A stretch of 64,000 nucleotides of DNA from Bacteroidales bacterium (GTDB taxonomy: Bacteria > Bacteroidota > Bacteroidia > Bacteroidales > UBA1402), in NCBI GenBank assembly GCA_017380635.1, contig JAFODP010000014.1:124001-188000 (forward strand), read 5' to 3'. Within the stretch, counting starts at the first letter, position 1, and the number at the start of each line of letters is the position of its first letter. The translations under genes were made by a program, and so were the position numbers. Of the stretch, positions 53,281 through 62,094 are shown one piece after another. The notes below the pieces were generated by a model. The model was not told where the DNA came from, searched no databases, and was given only the letters and a program-made list of their open reading frames with translations.

Positions 53281-54072
53281 TTAGAATACGATGGCGGAAA
53301 CGATGTTCTGGAGCTTGCTCACTACCGACCAGCCGGCTATTTCGGCGGTGGCGCTGTACACATCGATGACGGCGTGCACCTGATCGTTCTTGATTTCCAC
53401 TCTTTGCGTGTCGCCTACGAAACCCGGTGTAGACTGCATGCGAACCTGCATTTGTTCAGGACCTACACTGGCCAATGAGGCGGCTACGGTGACATTTACT
53501 TTGGTGGGAAATTGTTCGATGGCTTGTGTGGCGCATCCGCTGAATACCACGCGTTGTTCCGTTTGCAAACTGTCGTCGTACACGGGCGTGTTCTTGAGTG
53601 CGTTAGGACCTTTTTCGTTGAAAAAACAAGCCTTGGCATTGCCCATGAGCGTGGCGGTTCTCAACACATCAAAGCCACCGGTGGCGCCCGAAACCAGGTA
53701 AATTTTGCTGCCGTTTTCGCGAGCAGCGGCCAGCGCTTTTTCGTAGAAGGCTTTGTCGGCCAAGGCACCGATGCTCAGTGTTACCACCGAACATCCTTGC
53801 TGTAAAGCGGGCACGGCCCATTCCTTCATGGCGGCGGGCGAAGCGGCTTCTACCAAGAAATCGGGCTTCAGGGTTAGCAACTCTTCCATGCTTTGGCAAA
53901 CTTGACAAGTGCCATCTTGATGGCCTTGCATCATGTCGGCAATTTCCTGCGAGTGTGCAAACGTGCGTGAGTAAACAGCAATCAGTTCGTATTCGGGAAG
54001 CATTCCCTGTATAAAGGCCTGGGCAATAATTTTCGCCAATTTGCCGCAACCCATAATAGCTAATTTGTACAT
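53281..54072 (-). CDS. L-aspartate dehydrogenase-like protein
   Basis: 263 residues from the ATG at 54070-54072. N-terminal Rossmann motif MGCGKLAKII, then VEAASPAAMKEWAVP, VSGATGGFDVLRTA with the family's GA(I/T)GG(L/F)D loop near residue 130, and a C-terminal DUF108-type domain (NVTVAASLASVG). Such enzymes oxidise L-aspartate to iminoaspartate, feeding NAD synthesis. It is the last gene of the 63210-53281 operon, 13 bases after the glycosyltransferase; an operon role is possible. Confidence 0.82.
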   Translation of the reverse strand: MYKLAIMGCGKLAKIIAQAFIQGMLPEYELIAVYSRTFAHSQEIADMMQGHQDGTCQVCQSMEELLTLKPDFLVEAASPAAMKEWAVPALQQGCSVVTLSIGALADKAFYEKALAAARENGSKIYLVSGATGGFDVLRTATLMGNAKACFFNEKGPNALKNTPVYDDSLQTEQRVVFSGCATQAIEQFPTKVNVTVAASLASVGPEQMQVRMQSTPGFVGDTQRVEIKNDQVHAVIDVYSATAEIAGWSVVSKLQNIVSAIVF

Positions 54073-54085
54073 AAGCAAAGTTGTA

Positions 54086-55033
54086 TTATTTAACAATGTT
54101 ATGAAATAATGATTTCAGATAAGCTATAAGCAACATAAGTCTGTTTTTGCTCAGTCTGGCGATGATAACCCAATGATGTTTGCGATGCGAATACTGATCG
54201 TAGGCCATCCACATGGTTTTCAGCTTTTTATTCAGGTTGATATGGTAATGGATATCGCGTTTCTTAGAACTCCACGATCCGGGAACACAAACCCGATACA
54301 CACTCATTACTTCGTTTAAATAAGCTGTTTTTCCTCGTTCCATCAGTACCAACGTCAATGGCAAATCGCCAACCGGAGCATTGATTGCCCATTGTGGATA
54401 ATCCTTGTTTCGGCACTCCATACGGTAAAACATGGCATTGGTAGACATATAGGCACCATCCTTCATAATGGCATCTTTGGTGGGGCATTCTTCTATATTG
54501 CGTCGATAACGATGTTCCGGTTTTTTATGGCCATCATTAAAAAGACGATAAATAGCATGAAAACAAAGAGAATGCTGGGGATGACTTTCCAAAAAATCAA
54601 ATTGCTTCTGTAGTTTCAACTCATCAATCCAATAATCATCACCTTCGCATATGGATTCGTATTTACACAGCTTTCTCCATTCGTCGAGAAGGGGTAATTT
54701 CGGAATTCTGGCAGTAAAATGATTGAATTTCAGATACATTGCGAGAATGAAACATTGCTTGTTTTCTTTGTGTTGCGCATACTGAATGTTGGCGTTGTCT
54801 GTCTCTCTTCTGTAGGCGACTGTGCTATCTTCGGTGTCGAAATGTTCCTTTACAAAAGATTTGATGATACCTGTTGTGCCATCGGTGGAGGTGTCATCTA
54901 CAAGCAATATAATGAACGGAAAATCAGTCTTTTGCATAACAAAACCCTGAAGCGCGTCATGAATATAGTTGGCGTGATTGAAGGTGATGCATCGGACTGC
55001 TACCGAATATTTGTATGTATTTTCCGAACTCAT
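54086..55033 (-). CDS. Family 2 glycosyltransferase
   Basis: 315 residues, GT-A fold: VAVRCITFNHANYIHDALQG at residues 11-30 for nucleotide-sugar binding, the DxD-like DDTSTDGT near residue 46, and CEGDDYWIDE near residue 131 with the catalytic acid region. The C-terminal 60 residues are basic and end in a hydrophobic patch, fitting a membrane-associated enzyme. It is the only glycosyltransferase in the operon, so the glycan it makes would be short unless others act from elsewhere. Overlaps the flippase by four bases. Confidence 0.92.
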   Translation of the reverse strand: MSSENTYKYSVAVRCITFNHANYIHDALQGFVMQKTDFPFIILLVDDTSTDGTTGIIKSFVKEHFDTEDSTVAYRRETDNANIQYAQHKENKQCFILAMYLKFNHFTARIPKLPLLDEWRKLCKYESICEGDDYWIDELKLQKQFDFLESHPQHSLCFHAIYRLFNDGHKKPEHRYRRNIEECPTKDAIMKDGAYMSTNAMFYRMECRNKDYPQWAINAPVGDLPLTLVLMERGKTAYLNEVMSVYRVCVPGSWSSKKRDIHYHINLNKKLKTMWMAYDQYSHRKHHWVIIARLSKNRLMLLIAYLKSLFHNIVK

Positions 55034-56487
55034 TTTCTGTGGGATTTGTCGATGGTGGACAATATGATTTGCTTTATTTCTATGTATTCAGAAAGTTTCG
55101 TCGTCTCGCAAATGATGAACATAACAGCTGCGCCCACCACTACCTGCAATGGCAGGATAATCCAGTTGCTCAGCGGCAGGAACTTGAAAAAATAAACGGC
55201 TATGGCCATCAAGAAAGCCACGAGGTAATCGGGCGCGATGTCTTTGAGTTGCATCCATGAGGTGTAGCCCAGCTTTTTGCCCGTGTAATAAGAATTCAGG
55301 AAAAAGGCTATAAGCCCTGTGAAAAGCGAAGTGATAAGCATCCAGTAAATATTGACGAAAATACCGATGCAGAGAGGAAGGATGCCTATGACTTTTTTGA
55401 TCATCTCTATGTAGAGAAATATATCGCTTCTTCCTTGTATCTGCAACATATTCAGGTTGATGGCGTGCAAAGGATACAACGACATGCTTAGGCAGATGAG
55501 TGGTAGATAGGTGGCGGCTTCGTGCCATTGCGGACCGATAAGACAATAAAGCAGAGGTTCGGCCACGGCGCCCATAGAAATCATGCACACACAAGTAACG
55601 AACATGGTCACTTTAATCACTTTTCGATAGGCGGCAATCATTCTCTCCTTATCGTCTTGAATCTCAGCCAAAGCAGGATAGCTAACGCGTTGCACGATGC
55701 TAGTAAGGTTGATAGAAAAAAGTTGGGCATATTCACGGCTTCTGGTATAATGTCCCAAAGAGGCAGGACTGTAACAGCTGGCTACCACTACTTGATACAG
55801 TTGTTTCCAGATATTATCCAACAAGCCACTTAACATCAGCTTCCAACCGAATCCCCACATATAACGGAAACTTGATATGCTGAAACTGAAATTGGGCCAC
55901 CAACGATTGAAAATCCAAAGACTGAAGGTGTAGAATGCTTGCTTGGAAATTTGTTGTGCCACCAAAGCCCATACGCCAAATCCGCTGAATACCATTCCGA
56001 TACCTATCGCGCCACTGGTAATGGCCGATACCAAAGAAGCCTTGGTTTTGGTTTTGAAGTCTATTCTTTTGGTAAGATTGGTTACCTGGGTGATGGACAA
56101 TGCGTTGATAATAAGGATGCTGCCCATGGCCCGAATAAGAGGTGTCAGTTCTGTCCGTTTGAAAATCGTTGAGATCCAGGGGGCGGCAAAAAACAACAAT
56201 ATAAATAGAGCGATGCTCACCACCATATTGGTGATAAACATGGTGTTGTAATCTTTGTTGTCGGCTTCTTGTTTTCTGATAATGGCGTTGCTGAATCCGC
56301 TATCCACAATGCCGTTTAGAATGGTGGTAAAAATCAGGCAGATACCAATTAGTCCGTATTCGTCTGGCGTGAGACGGCGGGCCAAGATCAAACCTACTAG
56401 AAAGGTGATACCTTGTCCGAGTATGGCATCGGCAGCGCTCCAACCGATACCATTGACGGTCTTATTTTTCAATGACGAATCAGACAT
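55030..56487 (-). CDS. Polysaccharide flippase (Wzx / MATE-like export protein)
   Basis: 485 residues with about 13 hydrophobic segments and the family opening NKTVNGIGWSAADAILGQGITFLVGLILARRLTPDEYGL-type pattern at residues 9-44. Such proteins flip undecaprenol-linked oligosaccharide to the periplasm. It has the size and layout of lipopolysaccharide-biosynthesis (PST family) proteins. The next gene overlaps its end by four bases and encodes the GT2. UppP in this window would recycle the carrier lipid. Confidence 0.94.
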   Translation of the reverse strand: MSDSSLKNKTVNGIGWSAADAILGQGITFLVGLILARRLTPDEYGLIGICLIFTTILNGIVDSGFSNAIIRKQEADNKDYNTMFITNMVVSIALFILLFFAAPWISTIFKRTELTPLIRAMGSILIINALSITQVTNLTKRIDFKTKTKASLVSAITSGAIGIGMVFSGFGVWALVAQQISKQAFYTFSLWIFNRWWPNFSFSISSFRYMWGFGWKLMLSGLLDNIWKQLYQVVVASCYSPASLGHYTRSREYAQLFSINLTSIVQRVSYPALAEIQDDKERMIAAYRKVIKVTMFVTCVCMISMGAVAEPLLYCLIGPQWHEAATYLPLICLSMSLYPLHAINLNMLQIQGRSDIFLYIEMIKKVIGILPLCIGIFVNIYWMLITSLFTGLIAFFLNSYYTGKKLGYTSWMQLKDIAPDYLVAFLMAIAVYFFKFLPLSNWIILPLQVVVGAAVMFIICETTKLSEYIEIKQIILSTIDKSHRK

Positions 56488-56535
56488 GATTTACGTAAAT
56501 GCCTACAAAATTACACTTTTCCAAACGAATTGGGT

Positions 56536-57663
56536 TTACAAAAACCACTTATTTATAGACGCCAGACTATTTGCTATACTCTCGCAATGGGCATTGTAAA
56601 GTTGTTCATCGTATCCTTCGGTCATAACTTTGGATACGAGTGTGCTTAAATATCCGTGATGGTTTTGTAAACGACTAATATCCAAGCATCTCTCTGGACA
56701 GCTGATATGACTATAAAAAGCCTGTATTTTGTCATCCCACGAGAAAGCCACGGTAGGGATTTTCAATGAATAGGCGCAAATGGAAGTGTGAAGCCTGCTG
56801 CTGACGATGAATGACATGGAAGATAGCAGTTTGACAAATGAGCTTCCCTTCATGGTTTGTGAGGGATAAAGCACGTTACCCTCGGTACGTAAATGCAACC
56901 TTTTTAAGATTTCTTTCACGGTAAGCATATCTCGAGGCACTCCGTTGGTAAAGAATTTACAATCGTAGCCTATAGAACGAAGGATTTTGTATATACTGAC
57001 ATATATTTCAATAGGATCAATGGCTCCGTTATAATAGGGAGTGAGAGATTTTTCTGATATTACATTAATGCCTACAATCCGAGCCTTCTCATCACGTTTT
57101 ATATTGTAACAGGTGCTACACCATACGGCCGTATCGCTTACCAATGTTGCTTTGCAAGGAGCTTCCTTGGATATCAAGAATTGATTGATCTCTGCGATTC
57201 TTTCTCGTGCAGTGATTGATATCACATTTTGAGAAGAGAGAGCATACTTTAAATATCGTCCCTTTGTTCCACCATAGGCATTGCCTGCCATTCCTACCGC
57301 ATTGTAAGCAATAGGAATTCCCATTTGCTCAGCAATTTTTGTTATTCTATAGATGTTTTGGCTGCAATTGCTGATAGCCATATTAATAATTTGACCACCA
57401 GCGAACAGAATGAGATCTTTGCCTCTGAATGCTGATGTGAAGTAGCTATTGATACGTTTTTCGGTATCTCTTTTTATAAAATATGGTACGATCTTTCTTT
57501 CAATCTTTCCACATAGGCCTGAATATCTGAAAGCATAACGCGCATCAATATCTACAACAGACGGCTGATGCCCATTCTTTTTCAGCATCCAGCATACAGT
57601 GTCTGTCAGTATCTTGTCGCCGATATTCGAGACTGCATAAAAAGAAACGACGGCTATTTTCAT
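56536..57663 (-). CDS. Polysaccharide pyruvyl transferase family protein
   Basis: 375 residues of the CsaB/WcaK type. It opens with FYAVSNIGDKILTD, has LILFAGGQIINMAIS near residue 83 and the ending signature SSRLHTSICAYSLKIPTVAFSWDDKI near residue 295. CsaB-type enzymes add pyruvate ketals from phosphoenolpyruvate to sugars of surface polymers. 48 bases separate it from the flippase gene and 19 from the CitE-like gene. Confidence 0.93.
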   Translation of the reverse strand: MKIAVVSFYAVSNIGDKILTDTVCWMLKKNGHQPSVVDIDARYAFRYSGLCGKIERKIVPYFIKRDTEKRINSYFTSAFRGKDLILFAGGQIINMAISNCSQNIYRITKIAEQMGIPIAYNAVGMAGNAYGGTKGRYLKYALSSQNVISITARERIAEINQFLISKEAPCKATLVSDTAVWCSTCYNIKRDEKARIVGINVISEKSLTPYYNGAIDPIEIYVSIYKILRSIGYDCKFFTNGVPRDMLTVKEILKRLHLRTEGNVLYPSQTMKGSSFVKLLSSMSFIVSSRLHTSICAYSLKIPTVAFSWDDKIQAFYSHISCPERCLDISRLQNHHGYLSTLVSKVMTEGYDEQLYNAHCESIANSLASINKWFL

Positions 57664-57682
57664 TACTTTGTGTCTTTTCCGA

Positions 57683-58579
57683 TTAATTTGTAGCTGCGCT
57701 TCTTCGAACCACCATTTCGTGTTTCTTCAGAATATCTTTTGCCATTTTAACCATAGGCGGACCGATGAATTTGTTGTCTTTTACCGCAACGCCTTTTCCC
57801 TCTTTTTCGGCATCCTCTGCCAGTTGAACCATTTCTTTGGCCCATGCAAGTTCTTCTTCTGAAGGAGAAAAATAATGATGCACCAAGGGTATCTCTTTTG
57901 GATTCAATACCAACATCCCCTCAAAGCCAAGTTGTTTGGCAACTTTCAGATTTCTTGCCAAATCGTCCAAGTCGTGAACCTTGATGTGTACTGTGTCAAT
58001 AGGAAGGACACCGCAGGCTCTAGCACCGTTGGCTATCATGTTTCTGGCAAAGAAAATACTCTGACCCTCGTTGTCGTGCTTGCCTTTCAAATCGGTTACA
58101 TAGTCTTCGCAACCAAAGGCCACGGCAATGACGCGCGTACAAGCCTTGCAGATTTCTTGAATGTTCATCACGGCTCCGGTGGTTTCGATGAGCGGGATAA
58201 TCTTGTAGGTGCCTACCGGAATGCCTTTCTCATATTCAATAGTTTCTAAAAGCTTGCCGAAAAAATAAACATCTTCTGCTTTGGTTGCTTTGGGGAACAT
58301 GAATCCATGCACACCCTCGATGGTAAGTTGATAAGCATCTCTTAGCAATTCACCGCTTTCTCGGTCATTGACACGCGGAAAAACAAGTTTGCCCTTCAAA
58401 TCGTCGCGTTGTACGAAGGCTTTGATATTGTCGCGAGCTTTTTGCTTATCTGCTTTGGGCACTGAGTCCTCGATGTCCAGCAACAATACATCGGCATTGC
58501 GTTTTACCGAACTGTCCAATAATTTTTGGTTGTGTGCCGGCACGAACATCAAGCTACGCATCAAATATGATTCATTCAT
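57683..58579 (-). CDS. CitE-like CoA-ester lyase
   Basis: 298 residues, HpcH/HpaI aldolase fold. Conserved FVPAHNQKLL and LDIEDSVP (residues 13-22 and 34-41), LVFPRVND near 70 with the substrate Arg, the metal Glu in PLIETTGAV near 128 and the metal Asp in AFGCEDYVTDLKG near 160 are all present. Related enzymes cleave or form malyl-, beta-methylmalyl- or citramalyl-CoA. It overlaps the MaoC-like gene by eight bases; the same pairing occurs in itaconate and methylaspartate-type pathways. The presence inside a glycan operon is unusual. Confidence 0.9.
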   Translation of the reverse strand: MNESYLMRSLMFVPAHNQKLLDSSVKRNADVLLLDIEDSVPKADKQKARDNIKAFVQRDDLKGKLVFPRVNDRESGELLRDAYQLTIEGVHGFMFPKATKAEDVYFFGKLLETIEYEKGIPVGTYKIIPLIETTGAVMNIQEICKACTRVIAVAFGCEDYVTDLKGKHDNEGQSIFFARNMIANGARACGVLPIDTVHIKVHDLDDLARNLKVAKQLGFEGMLVLNPKEIPLVHHYFSPSEEELAWAKEMVQLAEDAEKEGKGVAVKDNKFIGPPMVKMAKDILKKHEMVVRRSAATN

Positions 58580-59036
58580 GATTTTCTCTCTTTACTAAAA
58601 CCTTTCTTCTGAAAGACAATACATCAACACCATGTTGGTTATAGGCCACAGATTCCACATAAACGATACCTCTGTCAGGTTTTGAAGCGGATGTCCGTTT
58701 GTCCAAAACTTTGGTTCGAACATAGATGGTGTCGTTTACAAACACCGGATTCAAGTGTTTTACTTCTTCGTACCCAAGATTGGCAATGGCTTTGCCGCTG
58801 ATGTCTGGTACAGTGATGCCAACCGCCAGCGAGAAAACAAGGGTTCCGACAACTAGAATTTTTCCATGTTGATTTTGAGCGGCATAGTCTATATTGGTAT
58901 GTACCGGATGATGATTCATTGTCATCAGGCTGAAAAAATTGTTGTCGCATTCGAAAATGGTTTTCGATAAGGCATGTTTGATTTCCGAACCAATTTCGAA
59001 CTCTTCGAAATATAAACCTAATACAGATTGATTCAT
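58572..59036 (-). CDS. MaoC-like hydratase/dehydratase
   Basis: 154 residues, a single hot-dog fold as in R-specific enoyl-CoA or mesaconyl/itaconyl-CoA hydratases. The hydratase motif, normally DxNPxH, reads NHHPVH here near residues 41-46: the catalytic His is kept but the Asp is Asn and the Asn is His, a form I associate with MaoC proteins paired to CitE. The GTLVFSLAVGITVPD region lines the CoA pocket. Translationally coupled to the CitE-like gene. Confidence 0.88.
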   Translation of the reverse strand: MNQSVLGLYFEEFEIGSEIKHALSKTIFECDNNFFSLMTMNHHPVHTNIDYAAQNQHGKILVVGTLVFSLAVGITVPDISGKAIANLGYEEVKHLNPVFVNDTIYVRTKVLDKRTSASKPDRGIVYVESVAYNQHGVDVLSFRRKVLVKRENHE

Positions 59037-59041
59037 GACAT

Positions 59042-59728
59042 TTATCGTTTATTGGCAGAAAAAACTAATTTGTTTTCCACTTCATCCTCGGAGTATTGTT
59101 TAATGACAATGTTGTCGGAGGGAGTGGCATATTTCGAAAAATCAGGCATATTTCTTTTAACGGCAGTGCAGGCTCCGATGATGCATTTTTTTCCGATAAC
59201 GGTATCATCGAAAATGGTAGCGTTCAGGCCGACAAAACTTTGTTCTCCGATGCGGCTTCCTCCACCCAAAAGTGAGCGGGCACCGAAGAAGCAATGCGAT
59301 TCTACCAAGGAACTATCTCCTATCAGCGTGTAAGCCATCATAGCAACATTGGATTGAATGCGAGCGTTGTTCTGGATGACAACAAAATCGTGAATCCAGC
59401 AATTGTCGCCCTCTAATTCTCCTCGAATCACAGCATGTGGAGAAATGAGATTTGCCATTTTGTAACCTTCCGATTTACAATATTCGTATACATTGCGACG
59501 GTCTTTGTTCAAATGATTCCATAACAATGCGATGAATACCGAAAATTCGCCATCGATATCTTCTTTCAGATGTTCCAAGGTGTAGACCGGCAAATCGCAG
59601 AAAACATCGGCAGATTTATATTTTTCGTTCACAGCAAAACCGAGAACATCGTATAAACCATACATTTTGATAAACTCAAATGCATGTCTTGCGGTACTGC
59701 TCAAACCTACAATAATCAATTTTTCCAT
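59042..59728 (-). CDS. NeuD-family sugar acyltransferase (left-handed beta helix)
   Basis: 228 residues: an N-terminal nucleotide-binding part (KLIIVGLSSTARHAFE) and a C-terminal left-handed beta-helix made of hexapeptide repeats such as VIRGEL, VVIQNN, SLLGGG and SRIGEQ from about residue 100. NeuD/PglD enzymes acylate an amino sugar using acetyl-CoA or a related acyl-CoA. The usual catalytic His is expected in CWIHDFVVI near residue 113. Five bases separate it from the MaoC-like gene and two from the ATP-grasp gene. Confidence 0.93.
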   Translation of the reverse strand: MEKLIIVGLSSTARHAFEFIKMYGLYDVLGFAVNEKYKSADVFCDLPVYTLEHLKEDIDGEFSVFIALLWNHLNKDRRNVYEYCKSEGYKMANLISPHAVIRGELEGDNCWIHDFVVIQNNARIQSNVAMMAYTLIGDSSLVESHCFFGARSLLGGGSRIGEQSFVGLNATIFDDTVIGKKCIIGACTAVKRNMPDFSKYATPSDNIVIKQYSEDEVENKLVFSANKR

Positions 59729-59730
59729 AC

Positions 59731-60930
59731 TCAGCTGACTATTATTTTAACATAGTTATTCATGTTGTTTATCACCTCGAACATCTGCTCCACATTATCA
59801 TATTTGAGAATAAATTCACCGATACAATCTTGTGCGTCACGGAATTTATGAACAGCATCGCCTTCTTTGATGTCGGTGACCCAATCTACTAAATGCTTGT
59901 TCTTAAACGCTTCGTCAAATTCTATTCGAACAAACTTACCTGTTTCATTGGCATGAACCATGTAATTAGACCAAAATCCGGTCGGTTCTACCTGCTTGAG
60001 TTCGGAGCAATCTTCTCCCATGGCGGCTTTTATAGCATAAGTAACCATATTGACTCCCGTGGCATATTCCGTCACCTGTGGAATCAGACTTCCGCCAGAG
60101 CGAGCCCCCAATTCAAGCAGATAAACTTTATCATCTTGTCCCACAATAGCCTCTACGTTATAGGCGTTACTTTTCATGCCAAGGAGCGATATTAAGCGTT
60201 GGAGTTGTTGTTCCAATTCGTCGATATATCTGTAATCCATCTGAAATGGCCAGCACTCGCCTAAAGGAGCAAAGTCTTTATCGCAAGAAGAATCATAGAA
60301 CTCATTTCCCAAGCAATGAAAAACCAATTTGCCATCCACAGAAAAGGCGTCACCCGAAATCTGGTGTCCTTTCTTTACGATGAACTCTTCTATCAGGAAG
60401 CGTTTGCTTCGGGAATAATGCAGTGCATCTTCGATAAAGTCTTTCAGTTGCGTTTTTTCGGTCATTTTGTTGATGCCCTTGCTGCCGGAAGAATCGACAG
60501 GTTTTACCATGACGGGCAGCTGGAATTCGTCGATATGCGACAAAGCCTCTTCGTAGGTGGAGAATCCCATGGCTTTAGGACAGTTGAAACCATGCTCTTG
60601 CAAGAATTGACGGAATAGGTCTTTGTTCGATAATATCTCCACAGAGCGATATGGAGAGCTTGGTAATCCCAGTTTTTCACAAACAAATGCTGCCGTCGGT
60701 GCTGCAGGATCGGAGGCGTAGGCAAGCACGCCGTCTACCTGAAGTTTCTCTGCCAAGGCAAGAACAGCCTCCTTGTCGGTTGTGCTGACGTTGTAATACT
60801 CATGCGCAAACTGATGGCCGGGATTCGAGGGTAAATAATCGCAAGTGATGACATAATAACCCAAGCGTACCGCTTCTTTGATAGCATAAACCTGATAGAG
60901 GGAGCCTCCAAGCATTAAAATTTTTTTCAT
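59731..60930 (-). CDS. ATP-grasp ligase, carboxylate-amine type
   Basis: 399 residues. N-terminal Rossmann part with ILMLGGSLYQVYAIKEA (residues 4-20), central LPVMVKPVDSSGSKGINKM (residues 138-156) as the ATP-clamp loop, SKRFLIEEFI near 180, and the metal-ligand segment YLLELGARSGGS near residue 270 with the Glu. ATP-grasp ligases activate a carboxylate as acylphosphate and join it to an amine. Substrates are unknown; the neighbouring aminotransferases hint at an amino acid. It overlaps the class I aminotransferase by four bases. Confidence 0.92.
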   Translation of the reverse strand: MKKILMLGGSLYQVYAIKEAVRLGYYVITCDYLPSNPGHQFAHEYYNVSTTDKEAVLALAEKLQVDGVLAYASDPAAPTAAFVCEKLGLPSSPYRSVEILSNKDLFRQFLQEHGFNCPKAMGFSTYEEALSHIDEFQLPVMVKPVDSSGSKGINKMTEKTQLKDFIEDALHYSRSKRFLIEEFIVKKGHQISGDAFSVDGKLVFHCLGNEFYDSSCDKDFAPLGECWPFQMDYRYIDELEQQLQRLISLLGMKSNAYNVEAIVGQDDKVYLLELGARSGGSLIPQVTEYATGVNMVTYAIKAAMGEDCSELKQVEPTGFWSNYMVHANETGKFVRIEFDEAFKNKHLVDWVTDIKEGDAVHKFRDAQDCIGEFILKYDNVEQMFEVINNMNNYVKIIVS

Positions 60931-62090
60931 GGCAATTGCGTTATAAAAGACGAAATCCGTTCTATGCCCTCTCTAATCTTTTGCTCGTCAAGCGTAAAAG
61001 CCATTCGAACGTAGTTGTCACAATTTTTCCCGTAGGTGATGCCCGGTACCACTGCGACATGTTGCGATTGTAGCAGCGCTATGGCAAATTCTTCGGAACG
61101 CATACCGGTCTGCGAAATGTTCACCATCAGATAGAAAGTGGCCTCAGGCGCTTGGCAACTCAGCCTTGGGAGGGCATTTATGCCGCTCACCAGCATATCA
61201 CGACGCTGTGTAAAGATGGAAAGCATCTCTTTGGAATAATCTTCTTTTCCGCTTAGGGCTTCGATGGCTGCATACTGCGACGGGAGAGGTGCACAAGCGC
61301 ACACATTTTCCTGGAGTTTTGTCATGGTAGCTACCAGTTCTTTGGGTGCCAAGACATAGCCGATACGCCAGCCTGTCATGCAAAACTCTTTCGAAAGACT
61401 ATTGACAAGAACGGTTCTTTCGCGCATATCATCGATGGCAGCAATGCTCTTGAATGGCTGACGGTTGTAAATCAAACTTTTATATACCTCGTCCGAAATG
61501 ATGATTAAATCGTGTTTCTTTGCCAAATTGGCCAAAGCCGAGATTTTATCCTGAGAAATGACTTTGCCCGATGGATTGGATGGGGTGTTGATGATGATGG
61601 CTCTCGTTTTGTCGTTGATGGCGGCTTGAACATCTGCGATGCTGAAGCCTAATTCTTCGCTATCGGGATTATCAATAACGACAGCCTTCGCATGACACAT
61701 GGCAACCATTTGTACATAATTGACGTAATAGGGCGCCGGTATGATAACCTCATCATCGGGATCCAGAATAGACAACAAACTTAAGTAAAGACCTTCCATG
61801 GCCCCGACAGTGACGATAATTTCGGAAAGAGGGTCGAAATGGAAGCCTTCGGTGCGTCGATAATAATTGGAAATACTTTCTCTCAATTGCAATAATCCTG
61901 CGTTCTGGGAATATCTTGTTTTTCCTTGTTGTATGGCTCGGCATCCAGCATCTTTGATGGCTTGATGTGGCTGTATATCAGGGTCGCCCAATGTAAAGTC
62001 GATCACATCGTCATAATCTTTGGCCATGTTGAATAGCTTCCTTGTGAGCGAAGGTTGTACTTTTTCTGAAACTTTTGATACGCGTATCAT
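60927..62090 (-). CDS. Class I/II aminotransferase
   Basis: 387 residues, PLP enzyme of the AspC/AlaA fold. The PLP Lys is in VNSLSKEFCMTGWRIGY near residue 230, with PSNPSG near 165 and the Tyr in ISDEVYKSLIYN near 200. The substrate Arg is expected near the C-terminus (YVRMAFT). It converts a keto acid and an amino donor. In this cluster it may supply the amino acid used by the ATP-grasp ligase. Four bases separate it from the DegT-type gene. Confidence 0.93.
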   Translation of the reverse strand: MIRVSKVSEKVQPSLTRKLFNMAKDYDDVIDFTLGDPDIQPHQAIKDAGCRAIQQGKTRYSQNAGLLQLRESISNYYRRTEGFHFDPLSEIIVTVGAMEGLYLSLLSILDPDDEVIIPAPYYVNYVQMVAMCHAKAVVIDNPDSEELGFSIADVQAAINDKTRAIIINTPSNPSGKVISQDKISALANLAKKHDLIIISDEVYKSLIYNRQPFKSIAAIDDMRERTVLVNSLSKEFCMTGWRIGYVLAPKELVATMTKLQENVCACAPLPSQYAAIEALSGKEDYSKEMLSIFTQRRDMLVSGINALPRLSCQAPEATFYLMVNISQTGMRSEEFAIALLQSQHVAVVPGITYGKNCDNYVRMAFTLDEQKIREGIERISSFITQLP

Positions 62091-62094
62091 AAGA

